DNA of 64,000 nt from NCBI GenBank assembly GCA_900455085.1, contig UGTZ01000001.1, positions 2,758,501 to 2,822,500 of the forward strand. The letters are read 5' to 3'. The notes below the pieces were generated by a model. That model saw only the letters and a list, made by a program, of their open reading frames with translations. It was not told the DNA's origin and did no database searches. The translations under genes were made by a program, and so were the position numbers. The DNA is from Providencia rettgeri (GTDB lineage: Bacteria > Pseudomonadota > Gammaproteobacteria > Enterobacterales > Enterobacteriaceae). Below are positions 35,976-44,051 of this stretch, in pieces (positions within the stretch are counted from its first letter, which is position 1; every line of letters begins with the position of its first letter).

Positions 35976-36010
35976 GCAAAAACCAACCGTTTACAGTTGG
36001 TTTTTGCTAT
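35976..36010. terminator. Bidirectional terminator
   Basis: AGCAAAAACCAAC-CGTTTACA-GTTGGTTTTTGCT forms a long stem with A- and T-runs on both sides, between the MrpJ-type gene at 36047 and the dedA relic's promoter side. It most likely ends the minus-strand HTH gene. Confidence 0.75.
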
Positions 36011-36046
36011 ATAACTCAAGCGAAAGCAAGTTTCATCGAAATAAAC

Positions 36047-36313
36047 TTAGTTTATATCTCCGCTACATACAATTATAGTTTTATCCTCATCCAAATTACT
36101 AAAAAAACTTTCAATATCAACATTCAATACCTTTAATATAGCTACTGTCTCCGCTATTCCTATCTTATCAATTTCATATTCATAACGATATAGTTGCTGC
36201 TCACTCTCTATTCCCGCCATTCTTGATAGCTCGAATACTGATAACCCAGCGTTTATCCTCAATTGACGAAGACTGCAAGCAATATGATTAGAAATCGAAT
36301 TTTGGTTATCCAT
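36047..36313 (-). CDS. MrpJ-type HTH regulator
   Basis: 88 residues with one XRE helix-turn-helix (SNHIACSLRQLRINAGLSVF, GIESEQQLYRYEYEIDKIGI) followed by a short C-terminal tail (FFSNLDEDKTIIVCSGDIN). The SEQQLYRYE element pairs it with 34463-34678. Orphan with respect to fimbrial genes. The ribosome-binding site AGGAGATATTTA is good. Its own terminator follows. Confidence 0.72.
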   Translation of the reverse strand: MDNQNSISNHIACSLRQLRINAGLSVFELSRMAGIESEQQLYRYEYEIDKIGIAETVAILKVLNVDIESFFSNLDEDKTIIVCSGDIN

Positions 36314-36588
36314 TAAATATCTCCTATTATTAATTAGTATTTACATAAAAAGCCTTGAAGGTAGTGACCTGTTTTATGGACTAATTAATAATATATGGAA
36401 AAATTTAATTTATATCGTATGCTGTAAGTATTAAAAATTTCATTACTAAATTTCTGACTCTACCTTTTGCATACTCTTTAGCCTGTTTATTTAGTAAGTA
36501 ATTGAATACCAAAATTGGAAAACTCACATAATTAGATAATGTTCTAAATATACCAACCACTCAAGCTGACACATGAGTTTTTTTCTTA

Positions 36589-36746
36589 CGGTGATTGATT
36601 AAATCCACTTTCACAAATTTTAAATTCATCACTCAATTTCCCTCAGTTTTCAGGTGCGCCACTACCTTCATAAGTCCATAATGAATTAGCTTGCGATGAA
36701 AAAGTGAAAGCAGCCAAAATACATAATATTATTTTATTATAACTCA
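36589..36746 (-). pseudogene. Alpha-carbonic anhydrase N-terminal relic
   Basis: From ATG 36746: signal peptide MSYNKIILCILAAFTFSSQA, then NSLWTYEGSGAPEN, TGA, then GKLSDEFKICESGFNQSP. This is the unmistakable N-terminus of a periplasmic alpha-carbonic anhydrase (HWxYEGxxGPENWGxLxxxxxxCxxGxxQSPI), with TGG (Trp) changed to TGA. After QSP a TAA follows and no further family sequence is recognised, so the zinc-binding His region is gone. Nothing else is recognised in the surrounding 36314-36940. Confidence 0.8.
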
Positions 36747-36965
36747 TATAATAATAACTTAGGTTATTAACGTAAGTTTCAAAACTACACTTTGATTCAC
36801 ACAAATAGCATTAGGATTCACTCCATTAATTCAGAAAAAAAGCACTGCTCATCCAAAATAAACCATACAACACTCCATTATAATAAAAAAATCACCAAAA
36901 AATCAGCCTATCCCCAAATCCATTTCCACTTCGTCCGCTAGGTCGTGTATTCAATATAGAGATCA

Positions 36966-37367
36966 TCACAATAGGTAATGCTCCCGCTCGATGAATGTGC
37001 CGATGATTTTATCATGCATTTCAGGCGACTTCGAGTAACCTAACGTCTTACGGTTAAGACGCTTTAAGCGATTTCTTAAATTCAAATTCTCTCTTTCTAT
37101 TCGTTGGGTATAAAACTTACTTGCTACGTGTTTTTGTTTAGGCAATATCTCATAAGCACTGAACTTATCCGTGCACCAAAAAGCCACATTAAACCTAGAC
37201 AGTAAAGCCAGTAACTGACGAAGAGTTCTCTTGTTTCGACGACCAAATGTATGAGCAATAATCCGTTTTAGGCGAGGTTCCCAGGCATACCAAAGCCAGC
37301 GTTGTTGTTTCTTATTAGCCACAAAAGACCACTGTTCATCAACTTCGCAAAGGAGTTCAATCTGCAA
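36966..37367 (-). CDS. insB: IS1-family transposase, InsB part
   Basis: This frame supplies the catalytic part of the InsAB' transposase, including WLWYAWEPRLKRIIAHTFGR, RFNVAFWCTDKFSAYEILP and the C-terminal RERENLNLRNR/KTLGYSKS region typical of IS1. The first ATG at 37367 is internal; the functional product is expected to come from a -1 frameshift out of insA at an A6C slippery run (about 37402-37410 region), with the open frame extending upstream of the ATG through LKKLSPKQVTSLPLDNLQIE. Length and order are as in other IS1 members. Confidence 0.88.
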   Translation of the reverse strand: MQIELLCEVDEQWSFVANKKQQRWLWYAWEPRLKRIIAHTFGRRNKRTLRQLLALLSRFNVAFWCTDKFSAYEILPKQKHVASKFYTQRIERENLNLRNRLKRLNRKTLGYSKSPEMHDKIIGTFIEREHYLL

Positions 37368-37387
37368 ATTATCAAGAGGTAAAGAAG

Positions 37388-37663
37388 TTACCTGCTTCGG
37401 CGAGAGTTTTTTAAAGTACGAACAACCGCATTAATGCTGATATGAAGGGCCCTAGCAGTATCACGAATACCGGCATTATTCATCGTGAGGTCGATAATTT
37501 TATCTTTAGTTCCGGGTTGGCAAGCACGATATTTATAATCGAGTTGGAAGCTTCGGCAGCAATTTTGGCAGCGATAACGTTGATGACCAGTGCTCCCTAG
37601 GCCATGTTTTTTCACTGAGGGAGTTTGTTGACAAAATGGGCACCTTACATCGACTTTAGCCAT
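37388..37663 (-). CDS. insA: IS1-family InsA DNA-binding protein
   Basis: InsA binds the IS ends and represses its promoter; fused to InsB by frameshifting it becomes the transposase. 91 residues with a zinc-finger N-terminus (VRCPFCQQTPSVKKHGLGST.., RYRCQNC) and a helix-turn-helix (MNNAGIRDTARALHISINAV). TTTAAAAAAC near the end of the frame is the classical IS1 slippery sequence. Same strand as insB, overlapping through the shift. Confidence 0.9.
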   Translation of the reverse strand: MAKVDVRCPFCQQTPSVKKHGLGSTGHQRYRCQNCCRSFQLDYKYRACQPGTKDKIIDLTMNNAGIRDTARALHISINAVVRTLKNSRRSR

Positions 37664-38006
37664 GAATATTCTCCGATAAATTACCCTATATTACAGGTTA
37701 ATCACCGGATTGAATACATGACCAATTTATTGTGCTTTTTATGAGCAAAAATATTCTCCAATTTGCGACAGTCTTCACACTTGTTTTCTTTTTTTCTCAA
37801 TAATTTCCGAATAAAACGATACTCTCATTGATATATTTATGTTAAGAAGATCACATTAATATTGCTTACAATGCTCTCTAAGTCGTATGTAGGATCAATA
37901 TAGACAAAATGATGAAAAAATGACAAGGCCAGTGAAGTGATAAACTTGTTTTCCTCATGCACCAATGCAACACTGAGCACACTAAAATATAATTTTAAGG
38001 AAAAGC

Positions 38007-38459
38007 ATGTTCAATTATCAAGCAACTGTAGACTTCATTGAGGAAGAAAACGTATATGAAATCAACTTCAGTGATTTTTCTGAGCTACAAGGCGTTAGCT
38101 ATTGTAAAGAAGATGTTGAGTTAGAAGCCCAAGAAATTTTGCTCGCTTCTTTTGCCGAACTTGTTGAACTCAGAAAACCTATTCCATTTGCAACACAAAC
38201 AAAAAGTGAAGCAACCTTTACTGTTTATTTCCCCATAATCTGCTGCTTAAAAATTGCCTTGCATAACGCGATTCTCAATTCTGTAACACAACGCATCGAC
38301 CTCGCTCGCAGGCTGAACATCAATGCGCAACAGATAGAACGCTTACTGGATATTCATTATGCATCTAAAATTGAACTTTTAGAGCAGGCTTTATATATAT
38401 TAGGCGTTGAAGCTTCAATTACAGTCACCCCAAAATTGGTTGATAACAGCATGAACTGA
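38007..38459 (+). CDS. HicB-like antitoxin without a HicA partner
   Basis: 150 residues: an N-terminal HicB fold (YQATVDFIEEENVYEINFSD.., LQGVSYCKEDVELEAQEILL) and a C-terminal helical segment (HNAILNSVTQRIDLARRLNI) resembling a HicB DNA-binding tail. HicB neutralises HicA mRNA nucleases. The 283 bases upstream (37724-38006), adjacent to the IS1 element, have no small HicA-like frame, and nothing follows. It may be a solitary regulator, or an orphan left when the toxin was lost. Confidence 0.65.
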   Translation: MFNYQATVDFIEEENVYEINFSDFSELQGVSYCKEDVELEAQEILLASFAELVELRKPIPFATQTKSEATFTVYFPIICCLKIALHNAILNSVTQRIDLARRLNINAQQIERLLDIHYASKIELLEQALYILGVEASITVTPKLVDNSMN

Positions 38460-38941
38460 TCATCATTGATAAGAATAGCGCCGAAATAGCCTAAAACACC
38501 TTTATTTACCTATACTGATTGTTAGGCGTTGATGAAATGGCAGAGACTTGAGTTAATTTTATTTTCCTCATGTCTCAAACTCTGTAATTGGAATCATTTT
38601 TTAGGTACATTCCATACTAAAAAATAGTCTCTTTAAATTGTTCGCAATTCAACCAAATCATACTTTTCCAACCCAATACAGATTCCTTGGGGTGTCTATC
38701 ACGTTTCATGTCTTAAGCATCTGTGATTTTTATCGTACTCTTAAATGATGAATAAAGGATATTGTAGCCTTATATCCAGTTACTAAATCATGAATTAACT
38801 CGAATTAAGAGTAACATTTAACTTAATAAGACTCATCAATATTTGACGTATTACCTTCCCTTTTATAATCCCTAAAATAATTTATTTTAAATAAAAATCT
38901 CAATGAGGTACAATAAGTGAGTTTTTATATAGGGTATATGT
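38460..38941. other. Intergenic region, nothing recognised
   Basis: AT-rich spacer between the HicB-like gene and the acyltransferase-like gene. No gene, repeat, or strong terminator was identified. Confidence 0.5.
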
Positions 38942-39937
38942 ATGAAAAATGAAAATCACTTAATCTCGAATATAAAAGATAATAACCAACCATACTGGCC
39001 TACACTAAAGCTTATATTGAGTTCATTAATTGTTTTTACTTTTTATTTAAATTTAGTTGATAAAAACAAATATGCGTTGCTTATTAATACTTTTGAATTA
39101 ACATTAATCCCTATGTTTGTATTTATAGTTGCATTTATAACAAAAAATACAACATGGAAAGGGTTACAATCTCATCTTCTTCCTGCTGTTATCATTTATT
39201 TTACGTTCCAAACAATCGATATGCTCCCACTTTATTTCACCGGTGAGTTAACTTTAAGAACCTATTTACTTTCTCCTCAGTACGGAGTTTGGTTTTTCTT
39301 AGCAACGCCTATCTGGCAAGCTATTTTTTTATTATTACCGAAAAGCTTTAAATTAAATAAATTCTACCTCTCTATAATTTTAATATTATCATTAATAATT
39401 TCTTATATAACAAAAACTTACCTTATGCCATTTTCTAGTTTCTTCTCAATTATTCTATATTTTCCATTTTTTGTCATCGCTTATTTTATTAATAATGAAA
39501 GTATATCTTCGTTAAGAAAAAAACCTACCATGGTAATTTTTTGTATTACAATTTCAGCTATTTTATTCCTTCATTATCGAGATGCTTTCTTAAGTGAAAT
39601 GCTCAGCGGTATCAACTCCTATTTATTCTTCAACGAATTTATTACTCATATTTTAAATTTTTCTATAAGTCTAGTGTTAGGGTCAAGCATTATTTACTTT
39701 GCCTTATCAACTGATAAATATGCGAAAACATCAAACAATGCTTTAGGTGTTTATTTAATCCACCCAATTATTTGTTTTATTATATTACAAACATTAGTTT
39801 TTTTAGGTATAGAGCTTAATTTATTATTAATAATAACATTTACTCTACTAACCATTTGTATAGCACTTTTATTAGCATCAATTCCAATTATTCATTGGTT
39901 TATAGATCCTATTTTTTACTCTAATAAATTGAAATAA
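38942..39937 (+). CDS. Acyltransferase-3-like integral membrane protein
   Basis: 331 residues, about ten hydrophobic segments, very AT-rich codons. A C-terminal NNALGVYLIHPIICFIIL, plus YGVWFFLATPIWQAIF in the middle, are the kind of segments seen in acyltransferase-3/fucose O-acetylase family proteins that modify surface polysaccharides. The N-terminal catalytic His typical of the family (in an H/F-x-x-R context) is not evident, so the assignment is tentative. Its base composition contrasts with core genes on either side and it lies beside an integrase scrap, suggesting transfer. Confidence 0.6.
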   Translation: MKNENHLISNIKDNNQPYWPTLKLILSSLIVFTFYLNLVDKNKYALLINTFELTLIPMFVFIVAFITKNTTWKGLQSHLLPAVIIYFTFQTIDMLPLYFTGELTLRTYLLSPQYGVWFFLATPIWQAIFLLLPKSFKLNKFYLSIILILSLIISYITKTYLMPFSSFFSIILYFPFFVIAYFINNESISSLRKKPTMVIFCITISAILFLHYRDAFLSEMLSGINSYLFFNEFITHILNFSISLVLGSSIIYFALSTDKYAKTSNNALGVYLIHPIICFIILQTLVFLGIELNLLLIITFTLLTICIALLLASIPIIHWFIDPIFYSNKLK

Positions 39938-40053
39938 TGAGGTAAAAGCCTAACTCATAAACAATCAATGCTATTTGAATACTAATTAAAACAGATAAAA
40001 AATCACCTTAGCAGGTTAGTTTGAAACGCTGTTTAAATTCCTTGCAATCCTAG

Positions 40054-40227
40054 TTAGTTCAATCCGGCGTCCCTGTGTCAGTTCTTCAAGAAATGGGCGG
40101 CAGGGAAAGTATCGAAATGGTTAAACGATATGCTCACTTATCACCCACTCACTTGCAAGAACACGCCAAAAACATCGATGATATTTTAAATCTGAGTGGC
40201 ACGAATATGGCACGCAAGATAATTTGA
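40054..40227 (+). pseudogene. Tyrosine integrase C-terminal fragment
   Basis: An open frame without a start encodes VQSGVPVSVLQEMGGRESIE, MVKRYAHLSPTHLQEHAKNI, DDILNLSGTNMARKII-stop: the C-terminus of a phage-type tyrosine recombinase, including the catalytic Tyr in KRYAHLSP. The catalytic core (R-H-x-x-R) and N-terminus are missing; upstream is AT-rich noncoding sequence. The stop is only 34 bases from the 3' end of the tRNA-Lys gene, the usual place for an integrase at a tRNA attachment site. It marks the remains of an integrated island. Confidence 0.8.
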
Positions 40228-40261
40228 TAACTCACAATCACACGTAACACTTCGTTTTAAC

Positions 40262-40337
40262 TGGTGGGTTGTGGGGGGCTCGAACCCCCGACCTAATGAT
40301 TAAGAGTCACCTACTCTGCCAACTGAGCTAACAACCC
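40262..40337 (-). tRNA. tRNA-Lys (anticodon CTT)
   Basis: On the minus strand the 76 bases begin GGGTTGTTAGCTCAGTTGG and end ACAACCCACCA, folding into a cloverleaf with a 7-bp acceptor stem, a D arm, an anticodon loop CTCTTAA with anticodon CTT (Lys), and a T arm GGGGGTTCGAGCCCCC; CCA is encoded. Its 3' end faces the integrase fragment, so it was probably an attachment site. No second copy of its 3' end was found in the window. Confidence 0.93.
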
Positions 40338-40592
40338 GATATAAATTATTTAACGCCCAACAATTGCTACAGTCAATATGATTCTGCTATTTTTATTATC
40401 TAAGTTAATTTAAAGTTACGAATGTAAAATTTAAGAAAACTATCGTTTGAATAAACATCACTTCGTTTCTAACAAGATAACTTTTCCTTACTCTAATTGA
40501 GATTTATGTCACAATATTTCACGCAAACATAACCACAAAATTATAAAAAAGACTGTGGCTAATTATCACAAACCACTACGGACATCTTTAGT

Positions 40593-41993
40593 ATGGAAGA
40601 AAATGCGAATTCACTATCAACACAACCCAATGCTGATCGTAATCAGCTAAAACGTAGTCTTAGTAACCGCCATATACAACTTATTGCTATTGGTGGCGCA
40701 ATTGGTACAGGCTTATTTATGGGTTCAGGTAAAACCATTTCACTTGCGGGCCCATCAATTATCTTTGTGTATATGATAATCGGCTTTGTGCTATTTTTTG
40801 TGATGCGCGCAATGGGTGAACTGCTACTTTCTAATCTAGACTACAAATCATTCAGTGATTTTTCTGCTGACCTTATCGGCCCATGGGCAGGTTTTTTTGT
40901 CGGTTGGACATACTGGTTTTGCTGGGTTATCACAGGTATTGCCGATATCATTGCCATTACAGCCTATGTGAGCTTTTGGGTTCCTGATTTTCCTGAATGG
41001 GTAACCTCATTTATCTGCGTAGTCACCTTATTAACACTCAACCTGGTTTCTGTCAGGCTTTTCGGTGAGCTCGAATTTTGGTTCGCTATGATAAAGATTG
41101 TTGCCATAGTGGCTCTCATTGCAGTAGGTGGCACATTAATCGCCATGAATTTCCAATCCCCTACGGGTCATACGGCATCTTTAAGCAACATCTGGAATGA
41201 TGGTGGAATGTTCCCGATGGGGATCAGCGGCTTCTTTGCTGGCTTCCAAATTGCTATTTTTGCGTTTGTTGGGATTGAATTAGTCGGAACGGCAGCCGCT
41301 GAAACACGCGATCCAGAAAAATCTTTACCGAAAGCTATCAACGCGATACCTATCCGGATCATTGCATTCTATGTGTTATCTTTAATTGTGATTATGGCAG
41401 TTACCCCATGGCGAACCATATTGGCCGATAAAAGCCCATTTGTAGAAATGTTTGTCCTGATAAGCTTACCTGCAGCAGCAAGTATTGTTAACTTTGTCGT
41501 TTTAACTTCTGCAGCTTCTTCTGCAAATAGTGGTGTATTTTCCACCAGCCGAATGCTTTTTGGGCTTTCAAAAGAAGGGGATGCACCAAAACAGTTCAGC
41601 CAATTATCGAAAAAAGCCGTACCCGCTACTGGGTTAATTTTTACCTGTATCTGCCTCAGTTTTGGTATTGTTCTGATCTATTTTATTCCTGATATCATGC
41701 ATGCATTCACACTAGTCACAACCGTGTCTGCAATTCTTTTCATGTTTATTTGGAGCATGATTTTATATAGCTATTTAAATTTCCGTAAAAAGCGACCTGA
41801 GATGCACAAAGCATCCCATTATAAAATGCCTGCGGGTATTGTGATGTCGTGGTTAAGCCTCGCCTTTTTTGCCTTTATGGTTGTTTTATTGGCATTTCAG
41901 CACGATACAAGACAAGCCTTAATAGCAACACCAGTTTGGTTTATTTTACTATTCATTGGTTACCAATTTGCTAAGCGCAGAAAGAACCAGTAA
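40593..41993 (+). CDS. cycA: D-serine/D-alanine/glycine permease CycA
   Basis: CycA is the proton-coupled inner-membrane importer of glycine, D-alanine, D-serine and D-cycloserine. The 466-residue APC-family protein has twelve membrane segments and long stretches near-identical to E. coli CycA (NRHIQLIAIGGAIGTGLFMG, FFVMRAMGELLLSNLDYKSF, SAASSANSGVFSTSRMLFGL). The start is the ATG 40593 after the ACGGACATC leader; the ribosome-binding site is weak. It opens the core segment right of the island remains. Confidence 0.95.
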   Translation: MEENANSLSTQPNADRNQLKRSLSNRHIQLIAIGGAIGTGLFMGSGKTISLAGPSIIFVYMIIGFVLFFVMRAMGELLLSNLDYKSFSDFSADLIGPWAGFFVGWTYWFCWVITGIADIIAITAYVSFWVPDFPEWVTSFICVVTLLTLNLVSVRLFGELEFWFAMIKIVAIVALIAVGGTLIAMNFQSPTGHTASLSNIWNDGGMFPMGISGFFAGFQIAIFAFVGIELVGTAAAETRDPEKSLPKAINAIPIRIIAFYVLSLIVIMAVTPWRTILADKSPFVEMFVLISLPAAASIVNFVVLTSAASSANSGVFSTSRMLFGLSKEGDAPKQFSQLSKKAVPATGLIFTCICLSFGIVLIYFIPDIMHAFTLVTTVSAILFMFIWSMILYSYLNFRKKRPEMHKASHYKMPAGIVMSWLSLAFFAFMVVLLAFQHDTRQALIATPVWFILLFIGYQFAKRRKNQ

Positions 41994-42014
41994 TGATAAA
42001 TAATCAATAGTAAA

Positions 42015-42046
42015 AAGGCCGAATAACAGTATCGTTACTCGGCCTT
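42015..42046. terminator. Bidirectional terminator between cycA and putP
   Basis: AAGGCCGAATAAC..GTTACTCGGCCTT stem with flanking A- and T-rich sequence, placed between two convergent genes. Confidence 0.8.
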
Positions 42047-42068
42047 CTTAGTTTATAAACTTGCTCAA

Positions 42069-43553
42069 TTAGCTTGCTTTATATTCTGCCTCGGCTTCAT
42101 CAAAACGAGCCTGTGCTGCTGCACTTGGCGCTTTAGTTATCAAGCTTACAACAACAATGGCGATTGTTGCGAATAAGAAACCTGGGATGATTTCGTACAA
42201 ATCAAACCATTTATATTTTATCCAAACGAGTACCGTCACTGCACCAACTAACATTCCTGCGAGTGCGCCCGTACGCGTCATTCGTTTCCACATTACAGAG
42301 ATTAAAACAACAGGACCAAACGCGGCACCGAAACCAGCCCATGCATTACTCACTAATGCCAAAACTTTATTATTTGGATCACGAGCAATGTAAATGGCAA
42401 TTGCAGCGACTAACAACACCATAAAACGCCCGACCCATACTAACTCTTTTTGGCTAGCACTCTTACGAATAAAAGGCTTATACAAGTCTTCCGTTAGCGC
42501 ACTCGCACAAACTAATAATTGGCAACTTAACGTACTCATTACCGCGGCTAGTATGGCTGATAATAAAATACCAGCGATCCATGGGTTAAACAAAAGCCCC
42601 GTTAACTCCATGAATATACGCTCATTATTTTGCATGACCGAACCCGCTAAAGCCGGATTATTTTCAAAATAAGCGATACCAAAGAAACCAACCGCAATCG
42701 TTCCACCTAGGCATAACACCATCCATGTCATACTAATACGTCGAGCAGAACGAATAGTACGAGCAGAGTCTGCTGCCATAAAACGTGCTAAAATGTGAGG
42801 TTGCCCAAAATAGCCTAATCCCCAACCTAATAATGACAGAATTGCGATGATATTCATGTCTTTAAACATATCAAGATATTCAGGATTCTTAGCTTTGATC
42901 ACTTCAATAGAGGTATCAATTCCCCCTAAAGAAAGGATCACAACAATAGGTGTAAGAATCAATGCGAAGATCATTAATGAAGCTTGAACAGTATCGGTCC
43001 AACTCACGGCTAAAAAGCCACCTAGAAAAGTGTAAGCAATCGTCGCGAGTGCACCTAACCACATCGCCTTCTCATAGCTCATATTAAATGTGCTTTCAAA
43101 TAACAAGCCACCTGCGACCACACCTGACGCACAATAAATCGTAAAGAAAACTAAAATAACAACAGCAGAAATAATACGTAAAATCTTACTGTTATCCTCA
43201 AAACGGCTAGTAAAGTAGTCCGGTAATGTTAACGCATTATTATTTTTTTCTGTTTGGACACGTAAACGCCCAGCAACAAATAACCAGTTAAGATATGCAC
43301 CGAGACTCAAACCGATAGCAATCCAACTTTCAGAAATCCCGGCCAAGAAAATCGCACCTGGTAACCCCATGAGTAACCAACCGCTCATATCTGAGGCACC
43401 AGCAGACAATGCAGTTACAACACTGCCTAAACTTCTCCCACCCAGAATATAGTCGTCAAAGTTTTTCGTTGAGCGATAGGCCATATAACCAATTAATAAC
43501 ATGCCAGTAATGTATACGACGAACATAATGATCATCGGAGTGCTTACAGTCAT
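42069..43553 (-). CDS. putP: Sodium/proline symporter PutP
   Basis: PutP imports proline with Na+. The 494-residue SSS-family protein has thirteen membrane segments and family motifs SAGASDMSGWLLMGLPGAIF and GLGYFGQPHILARFMAADS. The start follows GGAGAAAACAGG. It is divergent from putA and shares its control region, the arrangement known from E. coli and Salmonella, where PutA represses both genes when proline is absent. Confidence 0.96.
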   Translation of the reverse strand: MTVSTPMIIMFVVYITGMLLIGYMAYRSTKNFDDYILGGRSLGSVVTALSAGASDMSGWLLMGLPGAIFLAGISESWIAIGLSLGAYLNWLFVAGRLRVQTEKNNNALTLPDYFTSRFEDNSKILRIISAVVILVFFTIYCASGVVAGGLLFESTFNMSYEKAMWLGALATIAYTFLGGFLAVSWTDTVQASLMIFALILTPIVVILSLGGIDTSIEVIKAKNPEYLDMFKDMNIIAILSLLGWGLGYFGQPHILARFMAADSARTIRSARRISMTWMVLCLGGTIAVGFFGIAYFENNPALAGSVMQNNERIFMELTGLLFNPWIAGILLSAILAAVMSTLSCQLLVCASALTEDLYKPFIRKSASQKELVWVGRFMVLLVAAIAIYIARDPNNKVLALVSNAWAGFGAAFGPVVLISVMWKRMTRTGALAGMLVGAVTVLVWIKYKWFDLYEIIPGFLFATIAIVVVSLITKAPSAAAQARFDEAEAEYKAS

Positions 43554-44051
43554 CCTGTTTTCTCCATTGAGTAGCTTTAAAATTATTAGTTATCTTTATA
43601 AGTGACCGCTGATAACTTGTAACTTCATGGTGTTGCACTTTATTGCACATATTTAATTTATCTGCGCAAACACCAAATAGATTGTGATTGTTTGTGTTGC
43701 ACTAACTTAATATCTTAACTGCCACATCCTAGACAGAGTCGTATTAAATTAACAAGAAATTAACTATTTTTTATTGCATAAATAGAATCCATATCACAAA
43801 TGTTAAAATTTAAACTTAAATTCACAATCAGATGTTTAATCGCCTCATCTAAAGATGATAAATATAACCACATGTAAAATATAATAAATAAATGAATACC
43901 AATTTAATTGAAATTATTAGAACTCAAAAAACTCGATATGTTTCACATTTCTTTCAGAAATCACACGTAACAATGTTGCACAAAGTTGCAACATTAAGAT
44001 AATGTGGTGTAACTTTTTGATTAAAATGACTCGTGACCTAGAGGAATTAAG
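43554..44051. promoter_or_regulatory. putP-putA control region with PutA operators
   Basis: The 498-base divergent spacer contains the PutA-binding motif GTTGCA at 43632-43637, 43696-43701, 43975-43980 and 43985-43990, the last being part of the palindrome GTTGCAAC; a further TTGCAC lies at 43643-43648. They cluster in two groups, one close to each gene, as in the E. coli put intergenic region where PutA binds several GTTGCA sites. Promoters were not assigned. Confidence 0.8.

Larger units (their letters stand above)
36941..37723 (-). mobile_element. IS1-family insertion sequence, apparently intact
   Basis: A 783-bp element bounded by inverted ends GGTCGTGTATTCAAT (36941-36955) and ATTGAATACATGACC (37709-37723), which pair except at one position. 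It carries insA and insB' in the IS1 order. No flanking direct repeat of 8-10 bp is evident (left flank ..TCGTCCGCTA, right flank AATTTATTG..), so it may have undergone adjacent deletion or the target repeat has eroded. Confidence 0.88.

Noticed and set aside
40262..40337. Attachment-site repeat of the tRNA-Lys 3' end elsewhere in the window
   Set aside because: No second copy of the T-arm/acceptor sequence was found, so an attL/attR pair is not claimed.
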